Under the pieces are notes generated by a model, which had not been told where the DNA came from, did not search any database, and saw only the letters and a program-made list of their open reading frames with translations. A stretch of 64,000 nt of DNA. Source: JBOZRQ01 sp050789255. GTDB lineage: Bacteria > Bacillota > Sulfobacillia > Symbiobacteriales > Symbiobacteriaceae. Below, piece by piece: positions 27,112 to 35,884 of this stretch. Every line of letters starts with the position of its first letter. Positions within the stretch are counted from its first letter, which is position 1. The stretch covers positions 62,001 to 126,000 of the forward strand of contig JBOZRQ010000017.1 in assembly GCA_050789255.1 (NCBI GenBank), read 5' to 3'. The translations under genes were made by a program, and so were the position numbers.

Positions 27112-27922
27112 GCAGAAGCATGAGCTGGGCGACCTGAGCGCCATTGGCGAGGCGATGGCCCGCTATGTGGCGCCCGAGCCCTCGGCGGCTGACACCGCCC
27201 GGCTGATCGGCCGCCTGCGCCCGCTGACGGAGCAAGCGGTTCCTGAGCCCTTACCCCTGCCGCCGGCCCGGGTCGGATGGCTCCGGCTGGTGGCGGCCCA
27301 GGTGGCCGTCCTGGAGCCCGGCTTCCTGTGGGCCACCGCCCTCCTGCTGGGGCTTGGCGTGACCGTCGCCTTCGGGGTGAAGGGATCACTCTTGGTACCG
27401 TTCCTGCTGGCCTCGCCGGTCTTCGCGGCGGCGGGCGTCGCCTATCTGTTCCGGCCGCAGGCCCGGAGCCTCTGGGAGCTGGAGCTGGCCTCGCCCGCAC
27501 ATCCCCTGGAGTTGCTCTACGCCCGGCTGGGGCTGGTCTCGGCGGCCAACCTGGCCCTGGTGCTGGTCCTGCTGGCGGGACTGTGGCTCCAGGAGCCGCG
27601 CCTGGTGCTCTGGCGGCTGGCGGTCACCTGGCTCGGCCCGATGGTCGGCCTCTCGGGGCTGGCCCTGTACGGATCCGTTCGGTTCGGGGCGGTGCCGGGG
27701 GTGATCTTGCCGATGGGCCTGTGGGCATGCCTGGTCACCTTCTTCTCGCAGATCGCCGCCCGGCAGTCCATCTCCCTGTTGGAGCGGCTTGACGTGGCGC
27801 TCCCTGCGGCCAGCGAATCCAACACCGTTCTGTTCGTCTCGGCTGCGGCTCTGCTGCTGGGCGTATGGCTGCTCCGCAAGGGGAGCCGCATCGCAGTTGG
27901 GGGAATCCTGCCGTGGAGCTGA
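27074..27922 (+). CDS. Membrane protein, possible anti-sigma factor
   Basis: 282 residues from ATG behind GGAGGGG. A soluble N-terminus of about 75 residues (LTDEQKHELGDLSAIGEAMARYV) precedes six membrane helices. No HxxxCxxC zinc anti-sigma motif is present. Position directly after, and overlapping, the sigma gene suggests an anti-sigma role, while the helices and following ATPase suggest a transporter subunit; both could be true. No family firmly recognised. Confidence 0.6.
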   Translation: MRRPDLAAGLTDEQKHELGDLSAIGEAMARYVAPEPSAADTARLIGRLRPLTEQAVPEPLPLPPARVGWLRLVAAQVAVLEPGFLWATALLLGLGVTVAFGVKGSLLVPFLLASPVFAAAGVAYLFRPQARSLWELELASPAHPLELLYARLGLVSAANLALVLVLLAGLWLQEPRLVLWRLAVTWLGPMVGLSGLALYGSVRFGAVPGVILPMGLWACLVTFFSQIAARQSISLLERLDVALPAASESNTVLFVSAAALLLGVWLLRKGSRIAVGGILPWS

Positions 27923-28761
27923 CCGTCCGCAGCCTGTTCAGGGATTACGGCTCTGCGTCCGCCCTCCGCGGGGTCAGCTTTCGGGCCGGACCGGGGGTGC
28001 ACGCACTGCTTGGGGCCAACGGCGCCGGGAAGTCGACCCTGCTGCGGCTGCTGGCTGGTATCGCAGCGCCCGATGCCGGTGAGATCGCCTTCGGCGGCCA
28101 CGGCTACACCACCCACGGACGGCAAATCCGGGCGGTGACGGGCTACGTGCCCCAGGAGCTGGATCTGCCGGGGCACATGACCCCGCGCACGCTCCTGCAA
28201 TACATGGCCGGACTCAAGGGAGTCCCGGTGGAGGGTGCGAATCTCGCTGATATGGGGCTGGAGGCCGAGGCGGATACGCCCTTGTCACGCCTGTCGGGCG
28301 GCCAGGTGCGGCGGGTCGCCATCGCGCAGGCGCTCCTGGGCGAACCCCGCCTGCTGCTGCTGGACGAGCCGACCGCCGGGCTCGACCCCGAGGAGCGGGA
28401 GCGGGTGCTCAGGGCGATCCGCCGGGGGGATCCCCGCCGGGTGGTGATCGTCAGCACCCACGTCCCCGCCGAGATGGAGAGCCTGGCGCGGCAGGTCCTC
28501 ATCCTGCAGCGCGGGCAGGTGGGGTACGCCGGGTCGGTGGAGGCGCTGCTTCGGGCCACGGAGGGCTCGGTCCACGAGGCGATGGTGCCCACGGCTGATG
28601 TGGAGACGCTGATGAAGTGCTTCGTCGTCAGCCGGGTCAGCGCCGCGGGCGACTGCTCCCTGCTGCGCTTCGTGGGATCACGGCCTGAAGGCCTTGCAAC
28701 GCAAAGGGTGGCGCCAACCCTGGAGGATGCCTACCTGATTCACAGCCGCCGCGGGGCATAG
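27913..28761 (+). CDS. ABC transporter ATPase
   Basis: 282 residues from GTG 27913, overlapping the previous stop and preceded by GGGGGAA. Walker A GANGAGKST, Q-loop YVPQELDLP, signature LSGGQVRR, Walker B LLLLDEPTAGLD and switch STHVPAEME are all intact. It is close in sequence to the 22962 ATPase, suggesting duplication. It likely pairs with the 27074 membrane protein. Confidence 0.9.
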   Translation: MELTVRSLFRDYGSASALRGVSFRAGPGVHALLGANGAGKSTLLRLLAGIAAPDAGEIAFGGHGYTTHGRQIRAVTGYVPQELDLPGHMTPRTLLQYMAGLKGVPVEGANLADMGLEAEADTPLSRLSGGQVRRVAIAQALLGEPRLLLLDEPTAGLDPEERERVLRAIRRGDPRRVVIVSTHVPAEMESLARQVLILQRGQVGYAGSVEALLRATEGSVHEAMVPTADVETLMKCFVVSRVSAAGDCSLLRFVGSRPEGLATQRVAPTLEDAYLIHSRRGA

Positions 28762-28821
28762 GCGGCGGGGATAGTTCGTACACATCTGCCATGGCCTCAT
28801 ATCTGGGAGGAGGACTGGCAG

Positions 28822-29211
28822 ATGAACGGCGATTCCGGTGCGTCCCCGGCCTTTGATCTGCGGGCGGTGGGATCAGGCGCCCTCTGGGGCATCATTGCGA
28901 TGTTGATTGCGAGCATCTTGCAGGGGTTGCTCGGCTTCCGCACCCCGCTGGCGGCCGGAACCGAGGAGATCCTGGCCCTGATCTGGCAGGCGATCGGCGC
29001 CCTGCTGGCCGGCTTCTTGGCAGCACGTCGGGCGCCCGGCGCCGGCTGGCTGCACGGTGGGGCCGCCGGGCTCTCCCTGGTGCTGGCCCTGGCTGCCGTA
29101 AACGGCGTGGCCACAGCCCTGCCGGGGCTCGGCGCTCTGGCGAAGGCCGGCGGCATCGCCACCGGCGCCGGAGCGTTGGGAGGCATCGCTGGAGTCAACA
29201 CGAGAAGCTGA
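28822..29211 (+). CDS. TIGR04086-type membrane protein
   Basis: 129 residues with about four short helices and glycine/alanine-rich loops (AVGSGALWGIIAMLIASILQGLLGF, LALIWQAIGALLAGFLAARRA). The layout matches the YrzE/TIGR04086 family of small Firmicute membrane proteins of unknown role. ATG follows GGGAGGAGG. Confidence 0.7.
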   Translation: MNGDSGASPAFDLRAVGSGALWGIIAMLIASILQGLLGFRTPLAAGTEEILALIWQAIGALLAGFLAARRAPGAGWLHGGAAGLSLVLALAAVNGVATALPGLGALAKAGGIATGAGALGGIAGVNTRS

Positions 29212-29223
29212 TTCCAACACGAA

Positions 29224-29262
29224 AGGGGGCCATCCGCACCGGCGGGTGGCCCCCTGGGTTGT
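29224..29262 (+). terminator. Terminator-like hairpin
   Basis: AGGGGGCCATCCGC (29224-29237) pairs, with one G-T, with GCGGGTGGCCCCCT (29242-29255) around ACCG, followed by GGGTTGTTT. Confidence 0.7.
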
Positions 29263-29326
29263 TTACCGAAATCCCCATCTGGGTAAACTCTCTGGCAAGA
29301 GTATCCGGATGAGGAGATGATTTACC

Positions 29327-30385
29327 GTGCTAAAGAGCATTCGTATCACCCTGGCGGCGGCAGCGATCCTGTTTCTGCTCCCCCTGGCCGCCCAGGCGAT
29401 CCAGGGGGACCAGGCGAAGGGCGGCTCCCTGCGGGAGCGGATCATGGAGAAGGCGCTGCGCCGGGGAGACCGGGGCGCCGCCGTCTCAGAGCTCCAGCAG
29501 ATGCTGCGTGACAGCGGCTACGACCCGGGTCCCGTGGACGGCATCTTCGGCCCCCTGACTGAGGCTTCGGTCATGGCGGCCCAGGCAAAGCTGAACCTCG
29601 GACAGGACGGCCTCTTTGGCCGCCAGACCCTGGCGGCCCTCACAGCGACGCCAAGTCGACCCGCAGCCCAGGAGTCCCGAGACCCAGTGCAGGCCGTCCC
29701 GGCCCTGGTCTTCCACACATCGGACGGGACCGTGCTGGGTTCCGCCCCGGACACCCTGCCGGCCTCCGGGCCGAACGACCGGCGCCCGGGCGGCTCGGCG
29801 GGGCGTTTCGCCCTCACCTTCAACGGGGCCGTCAATCCCGACGTTCTCCCCAGACTCCTGGAGACCCTGGCTCGCCACAATATGACGGCGACCTTCTTCA
29901 TTCAGGGCGACACGGCCATGAAGCGGCCCGAGCTGGTGGCACGCATCGCTGCGGCCGGCCATGAGATCGGCAACGGCGGCTTTGAGTCGATCGACATGAG
30001 CCGCCTGACCGGTCCGATGATGGAGGCCCAGCTCAGGCACACCCAGAAGCTGATCCAGGCGGCGACCGGGCAGACCCCGACCCATTTCCGTCCGCCCCTG
30101 GGGCGGGTCAGCGGCCTGCTGAGCCGGACCGCCGCCTCCATGAAGCTGACGCCCACCCTCTGGACCAACGTCACCGTGACAGACCCCGAGGAGAGCGACC
30201 CGACCGAGCTGGCAGCCCGCCTCACCGAGACCGTCTACCCCGGTGCGGTGATCATGCTCCACCAGGACCGGGAGAGCTCCGTGACCGCCCTGGATCGCTT
30301 TTTGGCGGACGCCCGCACGAAGGGGTACGTCAGCACGACAGTGTCGAATCTTGACGCGCAAGTCGTGGAGGCCCCTCGGGACTAG
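29327..30385 (+). CDS. Exported peptidoglycan-binding NodB-like protein, active site lost
   Basis: 352 residues. A signal peptide (1-24) is followed by a PG_binding_1 domain (about 46-106: LRRGDRGAAVSELQQMLRDSGYDPGPVDGIFG). A NodB-type fold starts near 160. Where FDDGP belongs the sequence is FALTFNGAV, and GHEIGNHGxxH is GHEIGNGGFES, so the catalytic Asp and both metal histidines are gone; FRPP and IMLHQD are retained. It therefore looks like a cell-wall-binding pseudoenzyme. GTG start behind GAGGAG. Confidence 0.88.
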   Translation: MLKSIRITLAAAAILFLLPLAAQAIQGDQAKGGSLRERIMEKALRRGDRGAAVSELQQMLRDSGYDPGPVDGIFGPLTEASVMAAQAKLNLGQDGLFGRQTLAALTATPSRPAAQESRDPVQAVPALVFHTSDGTVLGSAPDTLPASGPNDRRPGGSAGRFALTFNGAVNPDVLPRLLETLARHNMTATFFIQGDTAMKRPELVARIAAAGHEIGNGGFESIDMSRLTGPMMEAQLRHTQKLIQAATGQTPTHFRPPLGRVSGLLSRTAASMKLTPTLWTNVTVTDPEESDPTELAARLTETVYPGAVIMLHQDRESSVTALDRFLADARTKGYVSTTVSNLDAQVVEAPRD

Positions 30386-30425
30386 GGGAAGTTGTCGATG
30401 GAATCCCCCAGGACTGGGCAGGAGC

Positions 30426-30451
30426 GGAATGTATGTCAGTCAAAACATTCC
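30426..30451. promoter_or_regulatory. Inverted repeat upstream of the TPR gene
   Basis: GGAATGT (30426-30432) and ACATTCC (30445-30451) form a 7-bp inverted repeat 35 bases before the TPR start, in an otherwise unstructured 100-base gap. It could be an operator. No matching second site was found. Confidence 0.3.
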
Positions 30452-30485
30452 AGTAGCACCAACCACCGTCTAAGAGGGGAAGCCT

Positions 30486-31694
30486 ATGACCCTACCTATC
30501 TCCAACCAGGGCCGCCGTAAGTTAGCCGGCGCCGCGCTGCGCCGGGCGCTGGCCGAACTGCCCTGGCAGCGGCGTCCGCCCGGCGGCTGGGCTGCGCTCC
30601 TGCTGTCGATCTGGGCGGGGCGCCTTGCCGCCGCAACCGAGCGGTGCCGGGGCCTGCTGGCGACCCAGCCCGATCGCTGGGACCTGGCAGCCCGCCTGGC
30701 GCTGCTCCTCCTGGCTACCGAGGGCGGGGCGCGGGAGGCGGCTGTGCACCTGCGCACAGCGATTAAGGCCGAACCGCTCTGCGCCCAGCTGCGCTACTGG
30801 CTGGCCGTAGCGCTGACCGACTCGCATGATTACGAGGGCGCCCTTGCCCAGCTGGAGGCCGGCCTTCGCTGCCGCCCTGACCTGGTCGACCTCTGGGAGG
30901 CCAAGGGCTCCATGCTGCTGGCGTTGGGTAGGCCCGCCGAGGCCTTGCCCTGCCTTGACGGCGCCCTGGCCGCCCGCAGTGCGAAGGGCGAGCTTTGGAA
31001 CAGCCGCGGCCTCTGCCTGCAACACCTTGGGCGGCTCGAGCCAGCCCTGGTGGCCTTCCGCCAGGCGGCCAGGCTGCTGCCCGGCGACGGGGCGGTCTGG
31101 GCCAACCTGGGCCTCGTCCTGCAAAAGCTGGGCCAGTGGCAGGAAGGGCTCACCTGCCTGCGCCGTGCGCTGCAGCTCCGGCCGTCTGACCCCGTGCTGC
31201 TCAACAACGCCGGCCACGGGCTCATGGCGGCTGGTCGCCCTCAGGAGGCCATCCTCTCGTTCAGGCAGGCCCATGCGCTGGACCCGGGCTCGGCGGTCAC
31301 GCTGGGCAACCTCGCCGCAGCCCTGGCCGGGGCAGGCCGGGCGGCCGAGGCGGCCGAGGCCCTTGAACAGGCGCTGCAGCTTACCCCCGGCGATACCACG
31401 CTGCTGAACAACCGCGGTCACATGCTCATGAAGGCGGGGCGCCACGCAGACGCCCTCGCCTGCTTTGAGGAAGCGATCAACCAAAGGGGGGAGGATGGAG
31501 CGCTGCTGTCGAATAAGGGCGCCTGTTTGTTCGCGATGGGCGAGTACGAGCACGCCCTTACGGTATACCGCCTAGCCGTGCTCCTGGAGCCACGAAACCG
31601 CGACCACCTCTGGGGCATGGGCGCCTGCTACGAGCGGCTCGGCCGGCCTGAGCAGGCCCTGCAGTGCTACAACCAGGCCCTGCTGAGCGCCTGA
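30486..31694 (+). CDS. Tetratricopeptide repeat protein
   Basis: 402 residues, ATG behind GAGGGGAAG. At least eight 34-residue TPR units run from about residue 70 to the end (for example AVWANLGLVLQKLGQWQEGLTCLRRALQLRP and TLLNNRGHMLMKAGRHADALACFEEAINQ). No signal peptide, no enzymatic domain. TPR arrays act as protein-binding scaffolds; the partner is unknown. Confidence 0.88.
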   Translation: MTLPISNQGRRKLAGAALRRALAELPWQRRPPGGWAALLLSIWAGRLAAATERCRGLLATQPDRWDLAARLALLLLATEGGAREAAVHLRTAIKAEPLCAQLRYWLAVALTDSHDYEGALAQLEAGLRCRPDLVDLWEAKGSMLLALGRPAEALPCLDGALAARSAKGELWNSRGLCLQHLGRLEPALVAFRQAARLLPGDGAVWANLGLVLQKLGQWQEGLTCLRRALQLRPSDPVLLNNAGHGLMAAGRPQEAILSFRQAHALDPGSAVTLGNLAAALAGAGRAAEAAEALEQALQLTPGDTTLLNNRGHMLMKAGRHADALACFEEAINQRGEDGALLSNKGACLFAMGEYEHALTVYRLAVLLEPRNRDHLWGMGACYERLGRPEQALQCYNQALLSA

Positions 31695-31701
31695 ACGCAG
31701 C

Positions 31702-31860
31702 TCAGTGGTGCCATCCCTCATGGGTCGGCGGCACCTGTGGCAACCTGGCTTCTGGCTGCCGACGATCGGCCTGGCCGGTCTTGTTCCGGTCGAAGTAGGC
31801 CGAAAGCCTCCCTGCCTCATAGGCCTCCCGGAGCAACTCACCTACCCGGTCTTCCGGCAT
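31702..31860 (-). CDS. Small charged protein, 52 aa
   Basis: Starts ATG six bases after a perfect GGAGGTG and reads MPEDRVGELLREAYEAGRLS through YFDRNKTGQADRRQPEAR to a stop. The N-terminal half is a likely amphipathic helix, the C-terminal half basic and proline-containing. The ribosome site and placement downstream of the SASP gene on the same strand support a real gene. No family recognised; a spore-associated role is only suggested by position. Confidence 0.6.
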   Translation of the reverse strand: MPEDRVGELLREAYEAGRLSAYFDRNKTGQADRRQPEARLPQVPPTHEGWHH

Positions 31861-31891
31861 CTGGTTCACCTCCGTCCCCATAAGCGCGACG

Positions 31892-31958
31892 GCAGACCGG
31901 CAGGTTGTTCACAAGCCGGTCTGCGGTATGTGAACGACAGGTTGCACGCTGCCTGTCG
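31892..31958 (-). terminator. Two hairpins after the SASP gene
   Basis: Perfect inverted repeats GCAGACCGGC/GCCGGTCTGC (31892-31901, 31915-31924) and CGACAGG/CCTGTCG (31935-31941, 31952-31958) lie between the SASP stop and the 52-aa gene. T tracts are weak, so they may attenuate or stabilise transcripts rather than stop them fully. Confidence 0.45.
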
Positions 31959-31970
31959 AGTGGGGCGGTG

Positions 31971-32201
31971 CTAGCGTGTCGCACCGCCATCTGCGAGGGC
32001 CTGCTCGGCGTACTTGATCATGACCTTCACCATGCGTCCGCCGATTCGACCTCCGACCCGCCCGCAGTCACGGGAGGTGGTCTCCGGCCACCCCTGGCTG
32101 GCAATCTGCTGAGCCAGCCCTTCCTGGGCGGCAATCTCCCACTTGAAGCGATCGGTCAACTCGTGGGGTAAAACTCGGCCGGTGGGCGTGAACTGTGCCA
32201 C
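31971..32201 (-). CDS. Alpha/beta-type small acid-soluble spore protein
   Basis: 76 residues from GTG, behind AAGGAGGTGG. RFKWEIAAQEGL resembles the germination-protease cleavage region, and the DNA-binding half reads TSRDCGRVGGRIGGRMVKVMIKYAEQ, matching the family consensus. These proteins coat and protect spore DNA and are degraded at germination. A sigma-G-like promoter lies just upstream. It is longer at the N-terminus than Bacillus SspA-type proteins, and the family's usual glutamate is replaced by Asp-Cys in TSRDCG. Confidence 0.92.
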   Translation of the reverse strand: MAQFTPTGRVLPHELTDRFKWEIAAQEGLAQQIASQGWPETTSRDCGRVGGRIGGRMVKVMIKYAEQALADGGATR

Positions 32202-32232
32202 GGAAGGCCACCTCCTTCAAGTTTTACAGGCT

Positions 32233-32262
32233 TAGTGTGCAAAGGCCGCCGCCCTGTTATGT
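32233..32262 (-). promoter_or_regulatory. Sigma-G-like promoter of the SASP gene
   Basis: On the minus strand ACATA (32258-32262), an 18-base spacer and CACACTA (32233-32239) fit the sigma-G pattern (GHATR, 17-18, CATNHTA) with small deviations. Spacing to the start codon is about 30 bases. The same geometry recurs before spoVAC. Confidence 0.5.
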
Positions 32263-32346
32263 CTAGCAATCGCAGGGAAGGAACCCTGTACGTTCTTGTC
32301 GAACAGTGTGGGAACTTGTTCGTACGGTCACTACGGAGGATCCCAC

Positions 32347-32682
32347 ATGAGCACCAATTTTCTCGAAGTCGGGGCACTGCGCGAAGGGTTGCAGGAGATT
32401 TACGAAAACGCCCAGTGGCTTGGCCGGCTGCTCTCAATGACCCCCGATCAGCGGGCGGCCATGGAGCAGGCGCGCGTGGCCCAAGGCGACGTCACCACCT
32501 ATACCGACGATGTGCGAACCGCCCTCAGCGCTGTCATTGAGCAGTCGGGGGACCTGGTTCAGCTTCTCGATCGCTTCGAATCGAACCCCATCGTCTATAC
32601 CGGCGACGGCAGCACCGCCGAGGTGCTCGCCATGCTGGAGCGCCTGCTGGCCCTGCACAGGCGGGAGGCGGGCCATCCGTAA
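32347..32682 (+). CDS. Small helical hypothetical protein
   Basis: 111 residues from ATG behind ACGGAGG. The sequence is almost entirely helical and acidic (LREGLQEIYENAQWLGRLLSM, AVIEQSGDLVQLLDRF, LAMLERLLALHRREA), compatible with a coiled coil or helical bundle. No known domain. The hydrolase gene starts two bases after its stop, so the two are cotranscribed. Confidence 0.7.
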   Translation: MSTNFLEVGALREGLQEIYENAQWLGRLLSMTPDQRAAMEQARVAQGDVTTYTDDVRTALSAVIEQSGDLVQLLDRFESNPIVYTGDGSTAEVLAMLERLLALHRREAGHP

Positions 32683-32684
32683 CC

Positions 32685-33698
32685 ATGCGGGAGGGACCCG
32701 ATCCTTTGCGACGCTGGATTAGTGAACGGCTTGATGATCTGATGCTTCCGGCCCTGAAGGCGATTTCGCCGGGTTATCGCCGGCGGATGCCCCGGTACCG
32801 TCCCTGCGATGCCTGCGAAATCGACTCCCTGTCCGGCGTCCGGGCGCCCGAGCAGGTGGACCTGGTCCTGAGGAAGCCCTGGCGGGGCTGCCAGGTGCAG
32901 GAGTTTCGCTTTCAGAGCCCGGTCGACTGCTGTCCGCCCGGCGACGAGACCGTCACCGGCCTGTTGATCACCACCGACCCCAAGGCGCCCTGGACGCTGA
33001 TCGTGCCGGGCTATAGCACCGGCGCCCTGCCGCCATACGGCTATACCTTCTACCAGGAACTCCAGGGGCGATCGCTGATCGACCGCTCCATCAACGTCGC
33101 CCTGATCGACCTGCCCTTCCATCTCGCCCGGCGCCGGCCGGGTCACCTCTCCGGCGAGGGCTTCTTCAGCCCCGACCTCGCCCAAACCAAACTCGCCGTC
33201 CGCCAGGCGGCGGCCGATGCCATCGCAGCGGTGCGCTGGCTGGAGCAGGTCCACGGGCGGCCCGTCGGACTCTGGGGAACCTCGCTGGGCGGCTGCATCT
33301 CCGGGCTGGTAACCACCCAGGTGGACACGCTTGGGGCGGTGGTCCTCATGGAGCCGCTGGACAACCCCGGCGATCCCCTGGCGGTACTGCCCGGCTCGGC
33401 AGACATCCGTGCAGAGGTCGCCCGGGCGGGCATCAGTCCCGAGGAGATTCCCCGGGGGCTGCGTGACGTGGCTCCGTCCAGCTACCAGCCGAAGGTAGCC
33501 AAGGAGCGCATCCTGTTCGTTACGCCGCTGTGGGATCGGGTGGTGCCCACCCAGTTGCAGGAGGCGTTCTGGCAGGCCTGGGGGCGCCCCGAGCGGCTGG
33601 TGGCCGAGGCGGGCCACATCTTCCTGGCCAAGGACATGGCCATGGCCGCCCGAGCTGCCGACTTTATCGCTGCCAGGATCAAGGACCCGGTCCAGTAA
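32685..33698 (+). CDS. Alpha/beta hydrolase
   Basis: 337 residues. The nucleophile elbow is LWGTSLGGCISG (Gly-x-Ser-x-Gly), an oxyanion-type segment WTLIVPGYSTGALPPYGY lies earlier, and AEAGHIFLAKD supplies a late histidine. It resembles bacterial esterase/peptidase-type hydrolases of unknown substrate. ATG 32685 has no clear ribosome site and may be coupled to the preceding gene; TTG 32706 after GGGAGGG is possible. Confidence 0.82.
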   Translation: MREGPDPLRRWISERLDDLMLPALKAISPGYRRRMPRYRPCDACEIDSLSGVRAPEQVDLVLRKPWRGCQVQEFRFQSPVDCCPPGDETVTGLLITTDPKAPWTLIVPGYSTGALPPYGYTFYQELQGRSLIDRSINVALIDLPFHLARRRPGHLSGEGFFSPDLAQTKLAVRQAAADAIAAVRWLEQVHGRPVGLWGTSLGGCISGLVTTQVDTLGAVVLMEPLDNPGDPLAVLPGSADIRAEVARAGISPEEIPRGLRDVAPSSYQPKVAKERILFVTPLWDRVVPTQLQEAFWQAWGRPERLVAEAGHIFLAKDMAMAARAADFIAARIKDPVQ

Positions 33699-33727
33699 GC
33701 GCCGTAGCATAAGGGGGAACCAGCTCT

Positions 33728-35884
33728 GTGGCCGACCGTCCTTTGCTCGCACTCGATATCGGCACCCGCAAGGTGGTCGGTCTGCTGACACTGCCGGGCC
33801 CCAAGGGCCTGAAGATCGTGGCGGCCGACCGCCTGGAGCACACCACCCGCGCCATGTTCGACGGCCAGATCCACGACGTGGTCGAGGTGGCCTCGGTGGT
33901 CAGCAAGATCGTCACCCGGCTGTCGGCCAAGGCTGGCGTCCCCCTGACCGAGGCGGCCGTCGCTGCCGCCGGCCGAGCCTTGCGCACCTTCAAGGGCACC
34001 GCCAGCCGGGAGCTGTCGGGCCTGGTGGAGCTGAGCGCTGAGGAGGTCTTCGCCCTGGAACTGGAGGCGGTGCAGGGCGCCCAGGCAGCGCTGGCCTCCG
34101 CCCTGAAGGACAGGGAGAACGCCCAGGATTTCCACTACGTCGGCCACAGCGTCATGGGCGCCAGGCTCGACGGCCTGCCCATCGGCAACCTGACCGGGCA
34201 GCGGGGCAACCTGGCCGAGCTCGACGTGATCGCCACCTTCCTGCCCCGTGGTGTGGTCGACTCCCTGCAGGCCGTGCTTCAGCGCACCGGCCTGGAGATG
34301 ACGGCGCTCACCCTGGAGCCGATCGCCGCCCTCGCGGTGGCCGTGCCCCAGTCGATGCGCCACCTCAACCTGGTGCTGGTCGACATCGGGGCGGGTACCT
34401 CAGATATCGCCATCACCAGCAAGGGCACCGTCATCGCCTACGACATGGCGCCCACCGCCGGCGACGAGATCACCGAAGCGCTCTCCGAGGCCTATCTGCT
34501 CGACTTCCGGGTCGGCGAGCAGGTCAAACGGCAGATCAACGCCCAGCGTGAGGTCACCTTTACCGATATCCTGGGCCAGAAGCAAACGGTCTCTGCCGAA
34601 GCCCTCCGGGAGGCGATCCGGCCCGCCGTGGAGCGCCTGGCGCGCGAGATCTCCGAGCGGGTGCTCAGGCTGAACTCGGGCGCCCCGCCCCAGGCGGTGA
34701 TGCTGGTGGGCGGCGGCAGCCTTAGTCCGGGCCTTCCCGCCGCCGTCGCCAGCTTCGTGGGGCTCCCCGAGAACCGGGTGGCCGTGCGCGGCCGCGACGC
34801 CATCGCCGGGGTAGAGGGGGCCAAGTCGATCCTGAACGGCCCCGACTCCATCACCCCGATCGGCATCGCCGTCGCCTCGCGCGACAAGTCGACCCTGGGC
34901 TTCAGCTACATCCATGTCAACGGGCGCGGCGTACGGCTCTTCCATCCGTCCCGGCTGAATGTGGCCGACGCTCTGCTTGCGGCCGGCATCTCCATCAAGG
35001 ATCTCCAGGGCCAGGTCGGCAAGGGCCTGACCGTCACGGTCAACGGTTCGCTGCGAATCGTCCGGGGCACCATCGGCAAGCCGGCCCGCATTCTCGTCAA
35101 CGACGAGGTCGGCCATCTGGACACAGCCATCTCCCATCGAGATCGGATTGCGGTGGAGCCAGGTACCGCCGGCGAACCGGGTCATGCCACGGTGGGCGAG
35201 GTCGCCCCCGAGGCACACGAGCGTCTCGAAGTGACCGTCAACGGCACCCCGCATTCCCTGGAAGCGCTAATCACCGTAAACGGGGCCTACTGCTCCGCCG
35301 ACCGGCCGCTGGCCGACAACGATGTGGTCGTCGTGCGGCCCGTCCGCACTATCGATGATGTGATGATCCACCTCGGCGTCGAGGATGCCGGCCAGATCGA
35401 GGTGCTGCGCTACAGCCTGGACGGCGTCACCCAGGTGCGGCGGCGGCCCAAGTACGAAATTCGTCTGAACGGCGCCCTGGCAGGACCGGAAACGCCGCTG
35501 CGCAGCGGCGACCGGCTCGATGTCGCGCCGGTGGCGCCCCTGACCCTGGCCGAGGTGGCTGTGGCCGCCGAGGTCGCTCCCGCCGCCACCGGGGTAACCC
35601 GGGTGCGGGTGAACGGCGAACTGATGGAGCTGCCCGGCTATCGGGTGCAGCTCCTGCGGAACGGGCGCCCGGCGAACCTGACGGACCCCCTGAACGAAAA
35701 CGATGCCATCGGCATCTTACAGAGCGGCGAGGCCCCGATCTTCGCACACGTGCTGGCACGGGCGAGTATCGCCACGACGCCGCCCCCTGGCAAGAGCAAT
35801 CTGCGCATGCTGCTCAACGGTCAGCCCGCCGAGTTCACCATGCCGCTCAATGATGGCGATATCGTTGATCTGATCTGGGAGTGA
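33728..35884 (+). CDS. FtsA-like actin-fold protein with repeated C-terminal modules
   Basis: 718 residues from GTG behind AGGGGGAA. The first ~390 residues show the actin-like ATPase motifs LLALDIGTRKVVGLL, VLVDIGAGTSDIAI and VMLVGGGSLSPGLP of the FtsA/PilM group. The C-terminal 320 residues contain about five copies of a small unit, xVNGxxxxxxxPLxxGDxVxV (for example LEVTVNG, ITVNGAYCSADRPLADNDVVVVRPV, LRMLLNGQPAEFTMPLNDGDIVDLIWE), reminiscent of beta-grasp folds. Normal FtsA is about 420 residues and ends in a membrane helix, which is absent. Role in division is inferred, not shown. Confidence 0.82.
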   Translation: MADRPLLALDIGTRKVVGLLTLPGPKGLKIVAADRLEHTTRAMFDGQIHDVVEVASVVSKIVTRLSAKAGVPLTEAAVAAAGRALRTFKGTASRELSGLVELSAEEVFALELEAVQGAQAALASALKDRENAQDFHYVGHSVMGARLDGLPIGNLTGQRGNLAELDVIATFLPRGVVDSLQAVLQRTGLEMTALTLEPIAALAVAVPQSMRHLNLVLVDIGAGTSDIAITSKGTVIAYDMAPTAGDEITEALSEAYLLDFRVGEQVKRQINAQREVTFTDILGQKQTVSAEALREAIRPAVERLAREISERVLRLNSGAPPQAVMLVGGGSLSPGLPAAVASFVGLPENRVAVRGRDAIAGVEGAKSILNGPDSITPIGIAVASRDKSTLGFSYIHVNGRGVRLFHPSRLNVADALLAAGISIKDLQGQVGKGLTVTVNGSLRIVRGTIGKPARILVNDEVGHLDTAISHRDRIAVEPGTAGEPGHATVGEVAPEAHERLEVTVNGTPHSLEALITVNGAYCSADRPLADNDVVVVRPVRTIDDVMIHLGVEDAGQIEVLRYSLDGVTQVRRRPKYEIRLNGALAGPETPLRSGDRLDVAPVAPLTLAEVAVAAEVAPAATGVTRVRVNGELMELPGYRVQLLRNGRPANLTDPLNENDAIGILQSGEAPIFAHVLARASIATTPPPGKSNLRMLLNGQPAEFTMPLNDGDIVDLIWE

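Noticed and set aside
32300..32335. GAAC/GTTC half-sites before the 111-aa gene as an SOS box
   Set aside because: Spacer is two bases rather than four, and no second site fits.
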